Shown here piece after piece: positions 1 to 5,806 of a stretch of 7,224 bases of DNA; within the stretch, counting starts at the first letter, position 1, and every line of letters begins with the position of its first letter. The stretch lies in NCBI GenBank assembly GCA_964415445.1, contig CAYQAE010000088.1, positions 1-7,224 of the forward strand. Direction: 5' to 3'. This DNA is from CAYQAE01 sp964415445 [NCBI: uncultured archaeon] (lineage in GTDB: Archaea > CAYQAE01). Both the position numbers and the translations under genes were made by a program. The notes below the pieces were generated by a model. It saw only the letters and a list, made by a program, of their open reading frames with translations. It was not told where the DNA came from and ran no database searches.

Positions 1-204
1 TATTTTAAATTAGAGCAGTTTTCTAAAGCAATTAATGCATATGAAGAAGCAATAAGAATTGATCCTAAATCAGCTGATGTATATAATAATCTTGGAGATA
101 TTTATTTTAAATTAGAGCAGTTTTCTAAAGCAATTAATGCATATGAAGAAGCAATAAAAATTGATCCTAAATCAGCTGATGCTTACAATAACATTGGAAT
201 TATT
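1..204 (+). repeat. Near-identical 102-bp tandem TPR units
   Basis: Bases 1-102 and 103-204 encode consecutive 34-residue TPR units. Bases 1-79 match 103-181 with one mismatch (56 G, 158 A, giving Arg or Lys); the last 23 bases of each unit diverge. Identity at DNA level, including synonymous positions, points to recent duplication or gene conversion. The array may continue left of the window. Confidence 0.9.
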
Positions 205-741
205 TATTTTGAACAAGAAAAATATCATGATGCGATCAGTTACTTTAAACAAGCTATTAAAATAGATAATAAATTCACTATAGCATATAATAATTTGGGA
301 GATAGCTACTTTAAGTCAAAAGAATATAATGAGGCAATTAAAATATATAATGAAACTTTTAAAAATTCTATAAATTTTTCCAAAAACGAAAAAATTTTAA
401 TTGTAGATAAAATAGGAAAAATAGTTGAAATTGATTGCAATATAGTAAAAAGCGAAGCATTTGAAAAAATAATAACATCAATCGCTAATTTTACTAATAA
501 AATCAAATTATCTTCTATAAGTTTTGAAGTTAAAAAAAGTATCATTTTTGATCATTTAAAAAACATAGGTAAAGAAAAATTAGATCTTAACAAATTGAAT
601 CAAGCTATACGATGTTTTGATATGTGTTTAAAATTAAATAAAGAAAATTCCGAAATTTTAGATTTGAAAATATCAGCTCAAAAGTTACTAGAAAAAAGTG
701 AAGATATACCTTATGAATTAATAGATGTTGAAATTAATTAA
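1..741 (+). CDS. Tetratricopeptide-repeat (TPR) protein, 3' part
   Basis: The reading frame is open from base 1, so the start lies outside the window; 246 residues and a TAA stop are visible. Residues 1-24 (partial), 25-58, 59-92 and 93-126 are canonical 34-residue TPR units, with the YNNLG helix-A pattern, Y/F-x-A-I in helix B, and I-D-P or I-D-N at the unit ends. Residues about 127-180 are lysine- and isoleucine-rich with no clear repeat. A degenerate TPR follows at about 181-214 (QAIRCFD...LKLN), then an acidic tail. TPR arrays are protein-binding scaffolds; no catalytic or membrane segment is visible, so partner and location are unknown. A TTG at 295 and internal ATGs are not credible starts because the repeats continue upstream of them. 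It converges with the ABC permease gene, 22 bp away. Confidence 0.9.
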   Translation, partial: YFKLEQFSKAINAYEEAIRIDPKSADVYNNLGDIYFKLEQFSKAINAYEEAIKIDPKSADAYNNIGIIYFEQEKYHDAISYFKQAIKIDNKFTIAYNNLGDSYFKSKEYNEAIKIYNETFKNSINFSKNEKILIVDKIGKIVEIDCNIVKSEAFEKIITSIANFTNKIKLSSISFEVKKSIIFDHLKNIGKEKLDLNKLNQAIRCFDMCLKLNKENSEILDLKISAQKLLEKSEDIPYELIDVEIN

Positions 742-763
742 TAAATTGATTTTTAGTTCCAAT

Positions 764-2002
764 TTATTCCTTTCTAGATAATTTACCCATCATAATTTGA
801 TCTGTGGTAAAAATCCTAACACAGATTGCAATTAAAAAAGCTGCAAATAAAGTTACATAAACAATTCCAAAAACTACCATTAAATAATTATCAAAAAGCA
901 AAAAATTCATAGCCATCATAGGATGAGAAAATGGAATTGCAAATAATAAAATCTTAAGTGCCAAAGGTAGTGTTTCTACGTCCCTAAACATGATTATAAA
1001 CATTGGAATTAAAGATAGGGCAACTAATGGCACAGTAAGAGATTGTGAGCTTTTGTAATTTTTAGCAAAAGTGCCTAAAACCATACAAAGTGATAGAGCG
1101 GCAGTTAATGCTACAAAAAGTGATAAACCCATTAAAAAATAGTCTAGGAGTGATAATGAAAGTCCATATTCTGCTAAATTCACACCTTTAGGTTGAAGTG
1201 ATTCCATATAAAAACCGAATCCTACCATATAAATCACTGCCATCAAAAGACCCACAATTGCACTTCCTATAATTTTTCCAGCAACAATTGAAGTTCGCCT
1301 CACAGGTAAAGTCAATAAAGTTTCCAATGTTTTATTCTCCTTCTCCAGTGCCATTGAAGTTATAACAGTACCTCCCGCCATCATAATAATTAACATCATA
1401 ACAATTGGAGTCATCGATGATTGTGCAGATATTGTAGCATTAATTTCTGCTGGAGAGGCATCTTCAATTATTTTATCTTTAAAAATTGTAGTTTCATTTT
1501 TTGAAGTAGGATTTAGTGTAATATAAGGACTAATATTAGTTTTATTTTCCATTAAATAACTTGCAATTTTCTGGTCTACATTATTAATTATTGAATTGAT
1601 AGAACCCGTTGATATAATATCAGAAATACCGGCTCCATGCATAAACCAACGAACACCTATAACACCAGTGGAATTATTTAAAATAGATTCAGAGAAAGAT
1701 TCTGTAATTATTAGTAGTGCTACACCTTTTTCTTCTTTTAATTTCTCAATTCCGTCATCAATTGTTAAATTATTATAAATTACATCAGCATCTAAATACA
1801 TAGAACTAACAGCTACTCTAGAGATAGTACTATTGTCAAGATCCACAATACCTATTTTTGGCACACTTTTGGCATCTTCCTCAACATCTCCTATAATTCC
1901 ACCCATCGCAGCAAAAATAAATGCAGCCATTACAATAGGAAGTATGGTCGATGGAGTTAATAATTCACGCATTTCCTTTTTTATAATGTTAATTAGACTC
2001 AT
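764..2002 (-). CDS. ABC-2 type transporter permease (NatB-like)
   Basis: Membrane subunit of an ABC exporter, 412 residues. A first membrane helix lies at about 17-38, followed by a large extracytoplasmic domain (about 39-195). A C-terminal membrane bundle follows, with helices near 195-217, 237-265, 285-313, 322-340, 346-367 and 372-396. The stretch at 220-246 (EKENKTLETLL then LPVRR) is the characteristic cytoplasmic ABC-2 segment after the second helix, thought to contact the ATPase. The outer domain carries at least seven N-X-S/T sequons (N57, N78, N110, N153, N156, N169, N188). The start ATG overlaps the ATPase stop (ATGA at 1999-2002), so the pair should be translated together. The layout matches NatB and related ABC-2 exporters. 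The substrate (ion, drug, lipid or peptide) cannot be read from sequence. Confidence 0.9.
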   Translation of the reverse strand: MSLINIIKKEMRELLTPSTILPIVMAAFIFAAMGGIIGDVEEDAKSVPKIGIVDLDNSTISRVAVSSMYLDADVIYNNLTIDDGIEKLKEEKGVALLIITESFSESILNNSTGVIGVRWFMHGAGISDIISTGSINSIINNVDQKIASYLMENKTNISPYITLNPTSKNETTIFKDKIIEDASPAEINATISAQSSMTPIVMMLIIMMAGGTVITSMALEKENKTLETLLTLPVRRTSIVAGKIIGSAIVGLLMAVIYMVGFGFYMESLQPKGVNLAEYGLSLSLLDYFLMGLSLFVALTAALSLCMVLGTFAKNYKSSQSLTVPLVALSLIPMFIIMFRDVETLPLALKILLFAIPFSHPMMAMNFLLFDNYLMVVFGIVYVTLFAAFLIAICVRIFTTDQIMMGKLSRKE

Positions 2003-2715
2003 CTTATAACCTTCATAAATACCTCTTCAATATTTTTAGCTTTATATTTTTCTTTTAAAGAATTAGGTGATCCTATCTCTATAATTTTTCCTTTATTGAT
2101 TAATGCTATATTTTGACATAAAAATTCAACTTCTAGCATATTATGAGATGAAATTAAGGCAGATTTACCTGCTTTAACATAAGAAATTATAATTTTTCTA
2201 ATTTCTTGTGCATTTATAACATCTAAGCCAGAAGTAGGTTCATCTAAAATTGCAAGTTTTGGTTTAGTCATCAAAGCTCTAGCTACCAAAAGTCTTCTTA
2301 TCATACCTTTACTATATGTATCAACTCTATCATAAATCCTATCTCCTAAATCAGCTATATTTATACCATCATCTACCATTTTTTTAGCTTTATCTCCGCC
2401 TTCAAAAAATCTAGATATAAATTCTAAATATTTTTTTCCTGTTAGCATTTTATAAGCTCCAGCTTGCTCTGGTAGATAACTTATAATTTTTCTAACTTGA
2501 TCTGCTCTATCTTTAACATTTAAATCATAAATTTTAGCACTACCGGCTGTTGACTTCAAAAGAGTAGATAATATTCTTAAGGTAGTAGTCTTTCCTGCAC
2601 CATTTGGTCCAATGAGACCAAAAATTTCTCCATCATCAACCGAAAATGAAATACCATTAAGTGCTCGAAAAGATCCATAATCTTTGATTAGATTGTCAAT
2701 CTCAATTGCTTTCAT
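1999..2715 (-). CDS. ABC transporter ATP-binding protein (NatA-like)
   Basis: Cytoplasmic ATPase that powers the adjacent permease, 238 residues, normal for a single-domain ABC ATPase. Motifs in order: Walker A GPNGAGKT at 36-43; Q-loop glutamine Q84 in SYLPEQ; signature YSKGM at 134-138, a variant of LSGGQ common in NatA/CcmA-type exporter ATPases; Walker B and D-loop LAILDEPTSGLD at 154-165; switch histidine H191 in ISSHNM. All catalytic elements are intact. The C-terminus is short, with no extra regulatory domain. It is the first gene of a two-gene minus-strand operon. A TATA-like box centred about 28 bases before the ATG suggests a leaderless or nearly leaderless mRNA, and no Shine-Dalgarno sequence is seen. 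The substrate is unknown. Confidence 0.95.
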   Translation of the reverse strand: MKAIEIDNLIKDYGSFRALNGISFSVDDGEIFGLIGPNGAGKTTTLRILSTLLKSTAGSAKIYDLNVKDRADQVRKIISYLPEQAGAYKMLTGKKYLEFISRFFEGGDKAKKMVDDGINIADLGDRIYDRVDTYSKGMIRRLLVARALMTKPKLAILDEPTSGLDVINAQEIRKIIISYVKAGKSALISSHNMLEVEFLCQNIALINKGKIIEIGSPNSLKEKYKAKNIEEVFMKVIR

Positions 2716-2739
2716 TAATTTAAAGTAAAATAAAAAAAG

Positions 2740-2746
2740 TATTAAA
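2740..2746 (-). promoter_or_regulatory. Archaeal TATA-like box for the ABC operon
   Basis: On the minus strand the sequence reads TTTAATA, centred about 28 bases before the ATG at 2715, preceded by purine-rich GTAGAAA that could serve as BRE. This places transcription start within a few bases of the ATG. The box lies immediately after the stop codon of the trxB remnant. Position supports it; the AT-rich background limits confidence. Confidence 0.45.
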
Positions 2747-2749
2747 TTT

Positions 2750-2803
2750 CTACTCTTTAAGTTTAGATAAGTATCTATAAGCTGATAGAGAAATATTTGT
2801 TAT
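2750..2803 (-). pseudogene. Remnant of a thioredoxin reductase gene 3' end
   Basis: Read on the minus strand, this stretch encodes ITNISLSAYRYLSKLKE and a TAG stop, preceded in frame by TGA. The intact trxB at 3638-4552 ends ALASYRYLSKLKD and a stop. The stop codons align, and differences include synonymous third-position changes (TAT/TAC, TAC/TAT, CTA/CTT), a conservative E/D change, and TAG against TAA. That pattern suggests a piece of a once-coding homologue rather than chance. No start or upstream domain is present, so it cannot make a protein. It is either the last trace of a decayed trxB paralogue or the displaced original end of trxB. Confidence 0.65.
2754..2781 (+). repeat. Direct repeat, left copy (trxB 3'-end sequence)
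   Basis: These 28 bases match 3642-3669 at 26 positions in the same orientation; the first 17 are identical and the mismatches are at 2771 and 2777. The copies are offset by 888 bp and bracket the 2904-3635 membrane-protein gene. This copy is intergenic and inside the trxB remnant. Confidence 0.85.
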
Positions 2804-2872
2804 TCAAAATTTTATTTCATCTATCTTTTTTTAGATGTTTATCTTAAATTTTAATTTTTGGCTCTACAAAAC

Positions 2873-2880
2873 TTTTATAT
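2873..2880 (+). promoter_or_regulatory. Archaeal TATA-like box for the membrane-protein gene
   Basis: TTTTATAT is centred about 27 bases before the ATG at 2904, with an A-rich ACAAAAC just upstream that fits a BRE. There is no Shine-Dalgarno sequence before the ATG. Together these suggest a leaderless transcript starting at or next to the start codon. Confidence 0.55.
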
Positions 2881-2903
2881 GAATTTTAAACTGACTTTTA
2901 ATT

Positions 2904-3635
2904 ATGGATCCGCATATCATATTTTTATCTATTTCAATTATTTTAAATGTCGTTTTATATAGTATAGTTGGATGGACTATCTATGAATTTGAAAAATTGG
3001 AAAGCAACCTATTCCGATATTATATTATTGGTTTTATTTTTTATACATTAGGATCAATTGGATTTTTTCTAAGATATTTAGTTTTTCCTCCTCTATCTAG
3101 TTTTGAAAGTGCATTTTTTGGACTTTTAGGAGGAATATCTCCATTATTAGGTCTTTTTTATTTACTAAAAGGTACTGAATATTTGGCTAAAGAAGAAACT
3201 GATAAATTTTCACGTAATGAAAGTTTAACTAAGATTATATTCTATTTACTTTTAAGTATAGCAATTATTCAAGCAATTTATATGCCCTTAGTTGGTTATT
3301 CAGATACTATGTTTGAATTAATGCGCTTGATTGCCCTTATTTTATTTTTCATAACTTTCTCTTTAGCATTTAAGTTATTATATGAATATAAAAAATTCTT
3401 TAACCCGACTTTTGCCAAAATAGTTCAAAGATATGCAATTGCAATTGTTTTATATATAATTGGTGGAGTCTCCTCTGCAACAGCTTATGATCCGATAGAA
3501 TATGGAGGCGCTACATTTTCAGATTTATCTTATTTGAGAGTTGGACTTGGTTTAATTGGAACAATTTTAGCATTTATGCCTTTTATCATATTTTACAAAA
3601 GTGTTCATACCTTTAGAAAAACGTTAATGACATAA
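2904..3635 (+). CDS. Orphan seven-helix membrane protein
   Basis: I do not recognise the family. The 243-residue protein is very hydrophobic, with seven probable membrane helices near 6-28, 38-60, 68-88, 109-130, 138-160, 174-194 and 210-231. Positive charges gather in the loops after helices 3 (KGTEYLAKEETDKFSR), 5 (EYKKFFN...KIVQR) and 7 (YKSVHTFRK). This predicts an outside N-terminus and inside C-terminus. No soluble kinase, GGDEF or HAMP domain follows, and helix 7 has no lysine that could hold retinal. It may be a stand-alone sensor-type membrane module, but that is only a guess from architecture. It is transcribed alone, probably leaderless, and its stop lies 2 bp from the convergent trxB stop. 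The trxB-derived direct repeats lie on both sides of it. Confidence 0.85.
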   Translation: MDPHIIFLSISIILNVVLYSIVGWTIYEFEKLESNLFRYYIIGFIFYTLGSIGFFLRYLVFPPLSSFESAFFGLLGGISPLLGLFYLLKGTEYLAKEETDKFSRNESLTKIIFYLLLSIAIIQAIYMPLVGYSDTMFELMRLIALILFFITFSLAFKLLYEYKKFFNPTFAKIVQRYAIAIVLYIIGGVSSATAYDPIEYGGATFSDLSYLRVGLGLIGTILAFMPFIIFYKSVHTFRKTLMT

Positions 3636-3637
3636 TT

Positions 3638-4552
3638 TTAATCTTTAAGTTTAGATAAATATCTGTAAGATGCAAGTGCTGCTTTTGAACCTTCACCAGC
3701 TGCTATAATTATTTGTTTATCTGGAACATTTGTAACATCTCCTGCTGCAAATATACCTGGTATGCTAGTTTTTGCTTCACAATTTATAATTATCTCATTT
3801 AATTCATTTAATTCAATTAAATCTTTGCAAAAAGATGTACTTGGCCTAGATCCAATTTCTATAAATATACCACTTACATCTATGACTTTTGATTTTTCTT
3901 TCTTTGTGTCTCTAACTTTAATTTTATTGACAAACATATCACCTAAAACTTCCTCAGTTTGTGTGTTGGTGAGGAGTTCTAATTTATCAGAAGAGAGCAC
4001 TTTATCAATTAAAATTTCATCTCCATATAATTTATCATTTTTCGTAATTAGATAAACTTTTTTTGCTATTTCTATTAATTGCAGGGTTGCATCCAATGCA
4101 GAATTTCCGCCACCTATTACTGCAACATCCATATCTGCAAATAAGGGCGCATCACATGTTGCACAATATGCTAGACCTTTTGCTAAAAATTTAGCTTCTC
4201 CAGGGATATTTAGCCTCTTTGGAATTTTCCCAGATGCTATTAAAACAGATTTAGATTCATATTTTGTATCTTTTGTTTCTACAATAAATTTATTATCTTC
4301 TTTTTTAATTTTTGTAACAGTTACACCTTCTTTTAATTTAAGATCATAATCCTTTAGATGATCTCTAAATTTCTCAACTAGCTGTTGACCTGTTACAATT
4401 TTAAAACCTAAATAATTTTCAACATCTGCAGACCACAGGGCTTGCCCACCTACTTCTCTAGTTAAAATTAATACATTCAATTTTTTTCTAGCTGCATAAA
4501 CTGCAGCAGTAGATCCCGCCGGTCCTGCACCGATAATTATAAGGTCATACAT
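3638..4552 (-). CDS. trxB: Thioredoxin-disulfide reductase, AhpF-like
   Basis: Low-molecular-weight flavoprotein that passes electrons from a reduced cofactor through FAD to a redox-active disulfide and on to a thioredoxin- or glutaredoxin-like partner. It has 304 residues, the usual length. FAD-binding GAGPAG is at 8-13; the active site is C130-A-T-C133 followed by D134; the second dinucleotide fold has GGGNSA at 147-152; the FAD C-terminal motif AAGDV is at 269-273. The ending VPDKQIIIAAGEGSKAAL resembles the reductase part of AhpF more than classical TrxB. The HRRxxxR segment that grips the NADPH 2'-phosphate in E. coli TrxB is replaced by TKNDKLYGD (170-178), so NADPH preference is doubtful; NADH or another donor is possible. 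It starts 3 bases after the glutaredoxin stop with no clear ribosome binding site, suggesting translational coupling, and that protein is the likely partner. Confidence 0.93.
   Translation of the reverse strand: MYDLIIIGAGPAGSTAAVYAARKKLNVLILTREVGGQALWSADVENYLGFKIVTGQQLVEKFRDHLKDYDLKLKEGVTVTKIKKEDNKFIVETKDTKYESKSVLIASGKIPKRLNIPGEAKFLAKGLAYCATCDAPLFADMDVAVIGGGNSALDATLQLIEIAKKVYLITKNDKLYGDEILIDKVLSSDKLELLTNTQTEEVLGDMFVNKIKVRDTKKEKSKVIDVSGIFIEIGSRPSTSFCKDLIELNELNEIIINCEAKTSIPGIFAAGDVTNVPDKQIIIAAGEGSKAALASYRYLSKLKD
3642..3669 (+). repeat. Direct repeat, right copy (within the trxB 3' end)
   Basis: This copy lies inside trxB and, on the minus strand, covers codons of the C-terminal YRYLSKLKD. It matches 2754-2781 at 26 of 28 positions in the same orientation. 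It is the functional coding copy. Confidence 0.85.
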
Positions 4553-4555
4553 TTT

Positions 4556-4786
4556 TTACAAATTAAGTTCTTTTTTTAATGAATCCTTATCAAATCCAAC
4601 AATAATCTTTCCATTAACATCAATTTGAGGCACGCCCATCTGTCCTGATTTTTGCATAATTTGCTTGGCTGCATCTCTGTCTTCTGCCACGTTAACATCA
4701 TTAAATTCAACTTTATTTTCGTTTAAAAATTCTTTTACCATCTTACAATAAGGACATGTTGGGGTAGAATAGACTGTTACAGACAT
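4556..4786 (-). CDS. Glutaredoxin-like / NrdH-like redox protein
   Basis: Small cytoplasmic dithiol carrier of 76 residues, typical for glutaredoxin-like and NrdH-like proteins. The redox motif C11-P-Y-C14 follows the first beta strand (VTVYSTPT). The cis-proline segment GVPQI is at 51-55, and a GFD segment at 64-66 sits where glutaredoxins usually have the glutathione-contacting GCSD/GGSD. That loss argues against glutathione as donor and fits reduction by the thioredoxin reductase encoded 3 bases downstream. A similar pairing of a small glutaredoxin-like protein with an AhpF-like reductase is known from Clostridium pasteurianum (Cp9/Cp34), where it feeds a peroxiredoxin; no peroxiredoxin is visible here. 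A GGTGA ribosome binding site four bases before the ATG supports the start. Confidence 0.92.
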   Translation of the reverse strand: MSVTVYSTPTCPYCKMVKEFLNENKVEFNDVNVAEDRDAAKQIMQKSGQMGVPQIDVNGKIIVGFDKDSLKKELNL

Positions 4787-4790
4787 TTTA

Positions 4791-4795
4791 TCACC
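4791..4795 (-). promoter_or_regulatory. Ribosome binding site GGTGA for the glutaredoxin gene
   Basis: Minus-strand GGTGA followed by TAAA and the ATG at 4786. It matches the archaeal anti-Shine-Dalgarno complement and fixes the start codon. Confidence 0.75.
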
Positions 4796-4814
4796 AAATT
4801 AAATATTTTTATGT

Positions 4815-4849
4815 AAACTTATAAACGTTTTACTTACAAAACAAGTTTT
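4815..4849. promoter_or_regulatory. Divergent promoter with overlapping dyads, possible operator
   Basis: This is the core of the 97-bp gap between the glutaredoxin and trmB-like genes. CTTATAAA at 4818-4825 contains the palindrome TTATAA and could act as TATA box on both strands. Leftward it predicts a start near 4796, just before the GGTGA site; rightward it predicts a start near 4848. Overlapping it are a perfect palindrome AAACGTTT (4823-4830), a dyad AAAAC-AA-GTTTT (4838-4849), and the wider pair AAACTT (4815-4820) with AAGTTT (4843-4848). TrmB-family proteins bind dyad sites near promoters, so an autoregulatory operator is plausible. The AT-rich background makes small dyads common. Confidence 0.4.
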
Positions 4850-4870
4850 AGTTAATGTTATCTAAATTTT

Positions 4871-4877
4871 AGGATGA
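4871..4877 (+). promoter_or_regulatory. Ribosome binding site AGGATGA for the trmB-like gene
   Basis: AGGATGA ends six bases before the ATG at 4884 and resembles a Shine-Dalgarno sequence. It favours this start, which leaves a 35-residue leader before the DNA-binding domain. The ATG inside the motif opens only a six-codon frame. Confidence 0.5.
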
Positions 4878-4883
4878 ACTTAA

Positions 4884-5798
4884 ATGCAAAATAAAACTTT
4901 AGGGAAAAATGTAGTTCTATCTGATAGTTATACAGAAGAAGAGTATTTAGTTAGAAATGATGAGAAAGTAGTAGATACTCTGAAACAATTTGATCTAAGC
5001 ACTTATGAATCTCTAGCTTATTATTCTTTATTAAAAATGGGGACAGCTGATGTAAATACAATATTGAGAGCTACTAAAATTCCAACAGGTCGAGTTTATG
5101 ATGTCCTAAATTCATTAGTCCATAAAGGTTTGTTGACGGTACAGGAGACACGTCCTAAAAAATATATTCCAATTGATCCTTCAAAAGCATTGAATAAATT
5201 AATTAATATCAAAAAAGAAAATTTTGATTCAGAGTATTCAAAATTAAAAAAAGTAGCAGCAGGTTTGGAAGAAGATCTGAATTCTTTAAAGGGAATTAAA
5301 AGAAGAGACAATACATTTTGGTCTTTGATTCTAGAAGATGAAAATGCTCACGATCTAATTTGTGAGAGAATAAATAATGCAAATTCTGAAGCTCTAGTCT
5401 TTGTTGATACACTCCATTCTAAAGAATTATGTACAAATCCAGATAAACCTGATGCTTTTTTATGCGGGCTTAGTGTTTCTTTAAGTGATTTAGATCATAT
5501 CAAATCTAAAGGAGTTGATATAAAATTATTGATGGATAAAAAATCAAAATGCTATACTCATATTTATAAAAATCCAAAGCAATTAGATAAAATTAAAAAA
5601 GCAGGATATAACTTACGATTTGCAAATTTAAAAGTAATGCACTTTGATATAATAGATCAAGAAAGTGTTTTACAACGTATACAAAATCCTACTAATAAAA
5701 AAGAGATATTAGCAACTATTATAATTAAAGATAAGAATTTAGCTAAAAAATTGAGAAATGAATTTTTAAAGACTTGGCAAAATTCAGATCCGCTTTAA
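4884..5798 (+). CDS. TrmB-family transcriptional regulator
   Basis: Archaeal-type DNA-binding regulator of 304 residues. Residues about 33-105 form the TrmB winged helix: LSTYESLAYYSLLKMG, then the recognition-helix region IPTGRVYDVLNSLVHKGLL, then the wing QETRPKKYIPIDPSKAL. A charged helix at about 106-137 is a likely dimerisation coiled coil, as in other TrmB proteins. The C-terminal domain (about 143-304) should be the effector domain; its end (IIIKDKNLAKKLRNEFLKTWQNSDPL) resembles the phospholipase-D-like fold found in many archaeal members. It lacks the larger maltose-binding domain of classical sugar-responsive TrmB. All four cysteines (160, 183, 194, 223) lie in this domain. It is divergent from the glutaredoxin/thioredoxin reductase pair and converges with the deiminase gene 8 bp away. 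Either could be its target; the ligand is unknown. Confidence 0.88.
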   Translation: MQNKTLGKNVVLSDSYTEEEYLVRNDEKVVDTLKQFDLSTYESLAYYSLLKMGTADVNTILRATKIPTGRVYDVLNSLVHKGLLTVQETRPKKYIPIDPSKALNKLINIKKENFDSEYSKLKKVAAGLEEDLNSLKGIKRRDNTFWSLILEDENAHDLICERINNANSEALVFVDTLHSKELCTNPDKPDAFLCGLSVSLSDLDHIKSKGVDIKLLMDKKSKCYTHIYKNPKQLDKIKKAGYNLRFANLKVMHFDIIDQESVLQRIQNPTNKKEILATIIIKDKNLAKKLRNEFLKTWQNSDPL

Positions 5799-5802
5799 AA
5801 AA
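5797..5802 (-). terminator. Oligo-T terminator candidate after the deiminase gene
   Basis: On the minus strand, six consecutive T residues begin 4 bases after the TAA at 5807-5809. Archaeal RNA polymerase terminates at such U-runs without a hairpin. The run overlaps the stop of the convergent trmB-like gene. T-runs are frequent in this AT-rich DNA. Confidence 0.35.
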
Positions 5803-5806
5803 TCGA

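Noticed and set aside
295-741. A 148-residue gene starting at TTG 295
   Set aside because: In-frame TPR units continue upstream to base 1, so the codon is internal.
742-763. Terminator between the convergent TPR and permease genes
   Set aside because: Only a T5 run on the plus strand and no hairpin; too weak to call in this base composition.
2904-3635. Microbial rhodopsin as identity of the seven-helix protein
   Set aside because: Helix 7 has no retinal-binding lysine and helix 3 lacks the usual proton-acceptor pattern.
3762-4055. Open frames of 60-97 codons antisense to the main genes (also at 306-545, 1596-1778, 5096-5311, 6048-6233)
   Set aside because: They lie wholly inside well-supported genes on the other strand, have no ribosome binding site or recognisable motif, and have compositions expected from reverse reading of AT-rich codons.
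4874-4894. Six-codon open frame (ATG to TAA) overlapping the trmB-like start
   Set aside because: Its ATG lies inside the Shine-Dalgarno-like AGGATGA, it has no ribosome binding site of its own, and such short frames are common in AT-rich DNA.
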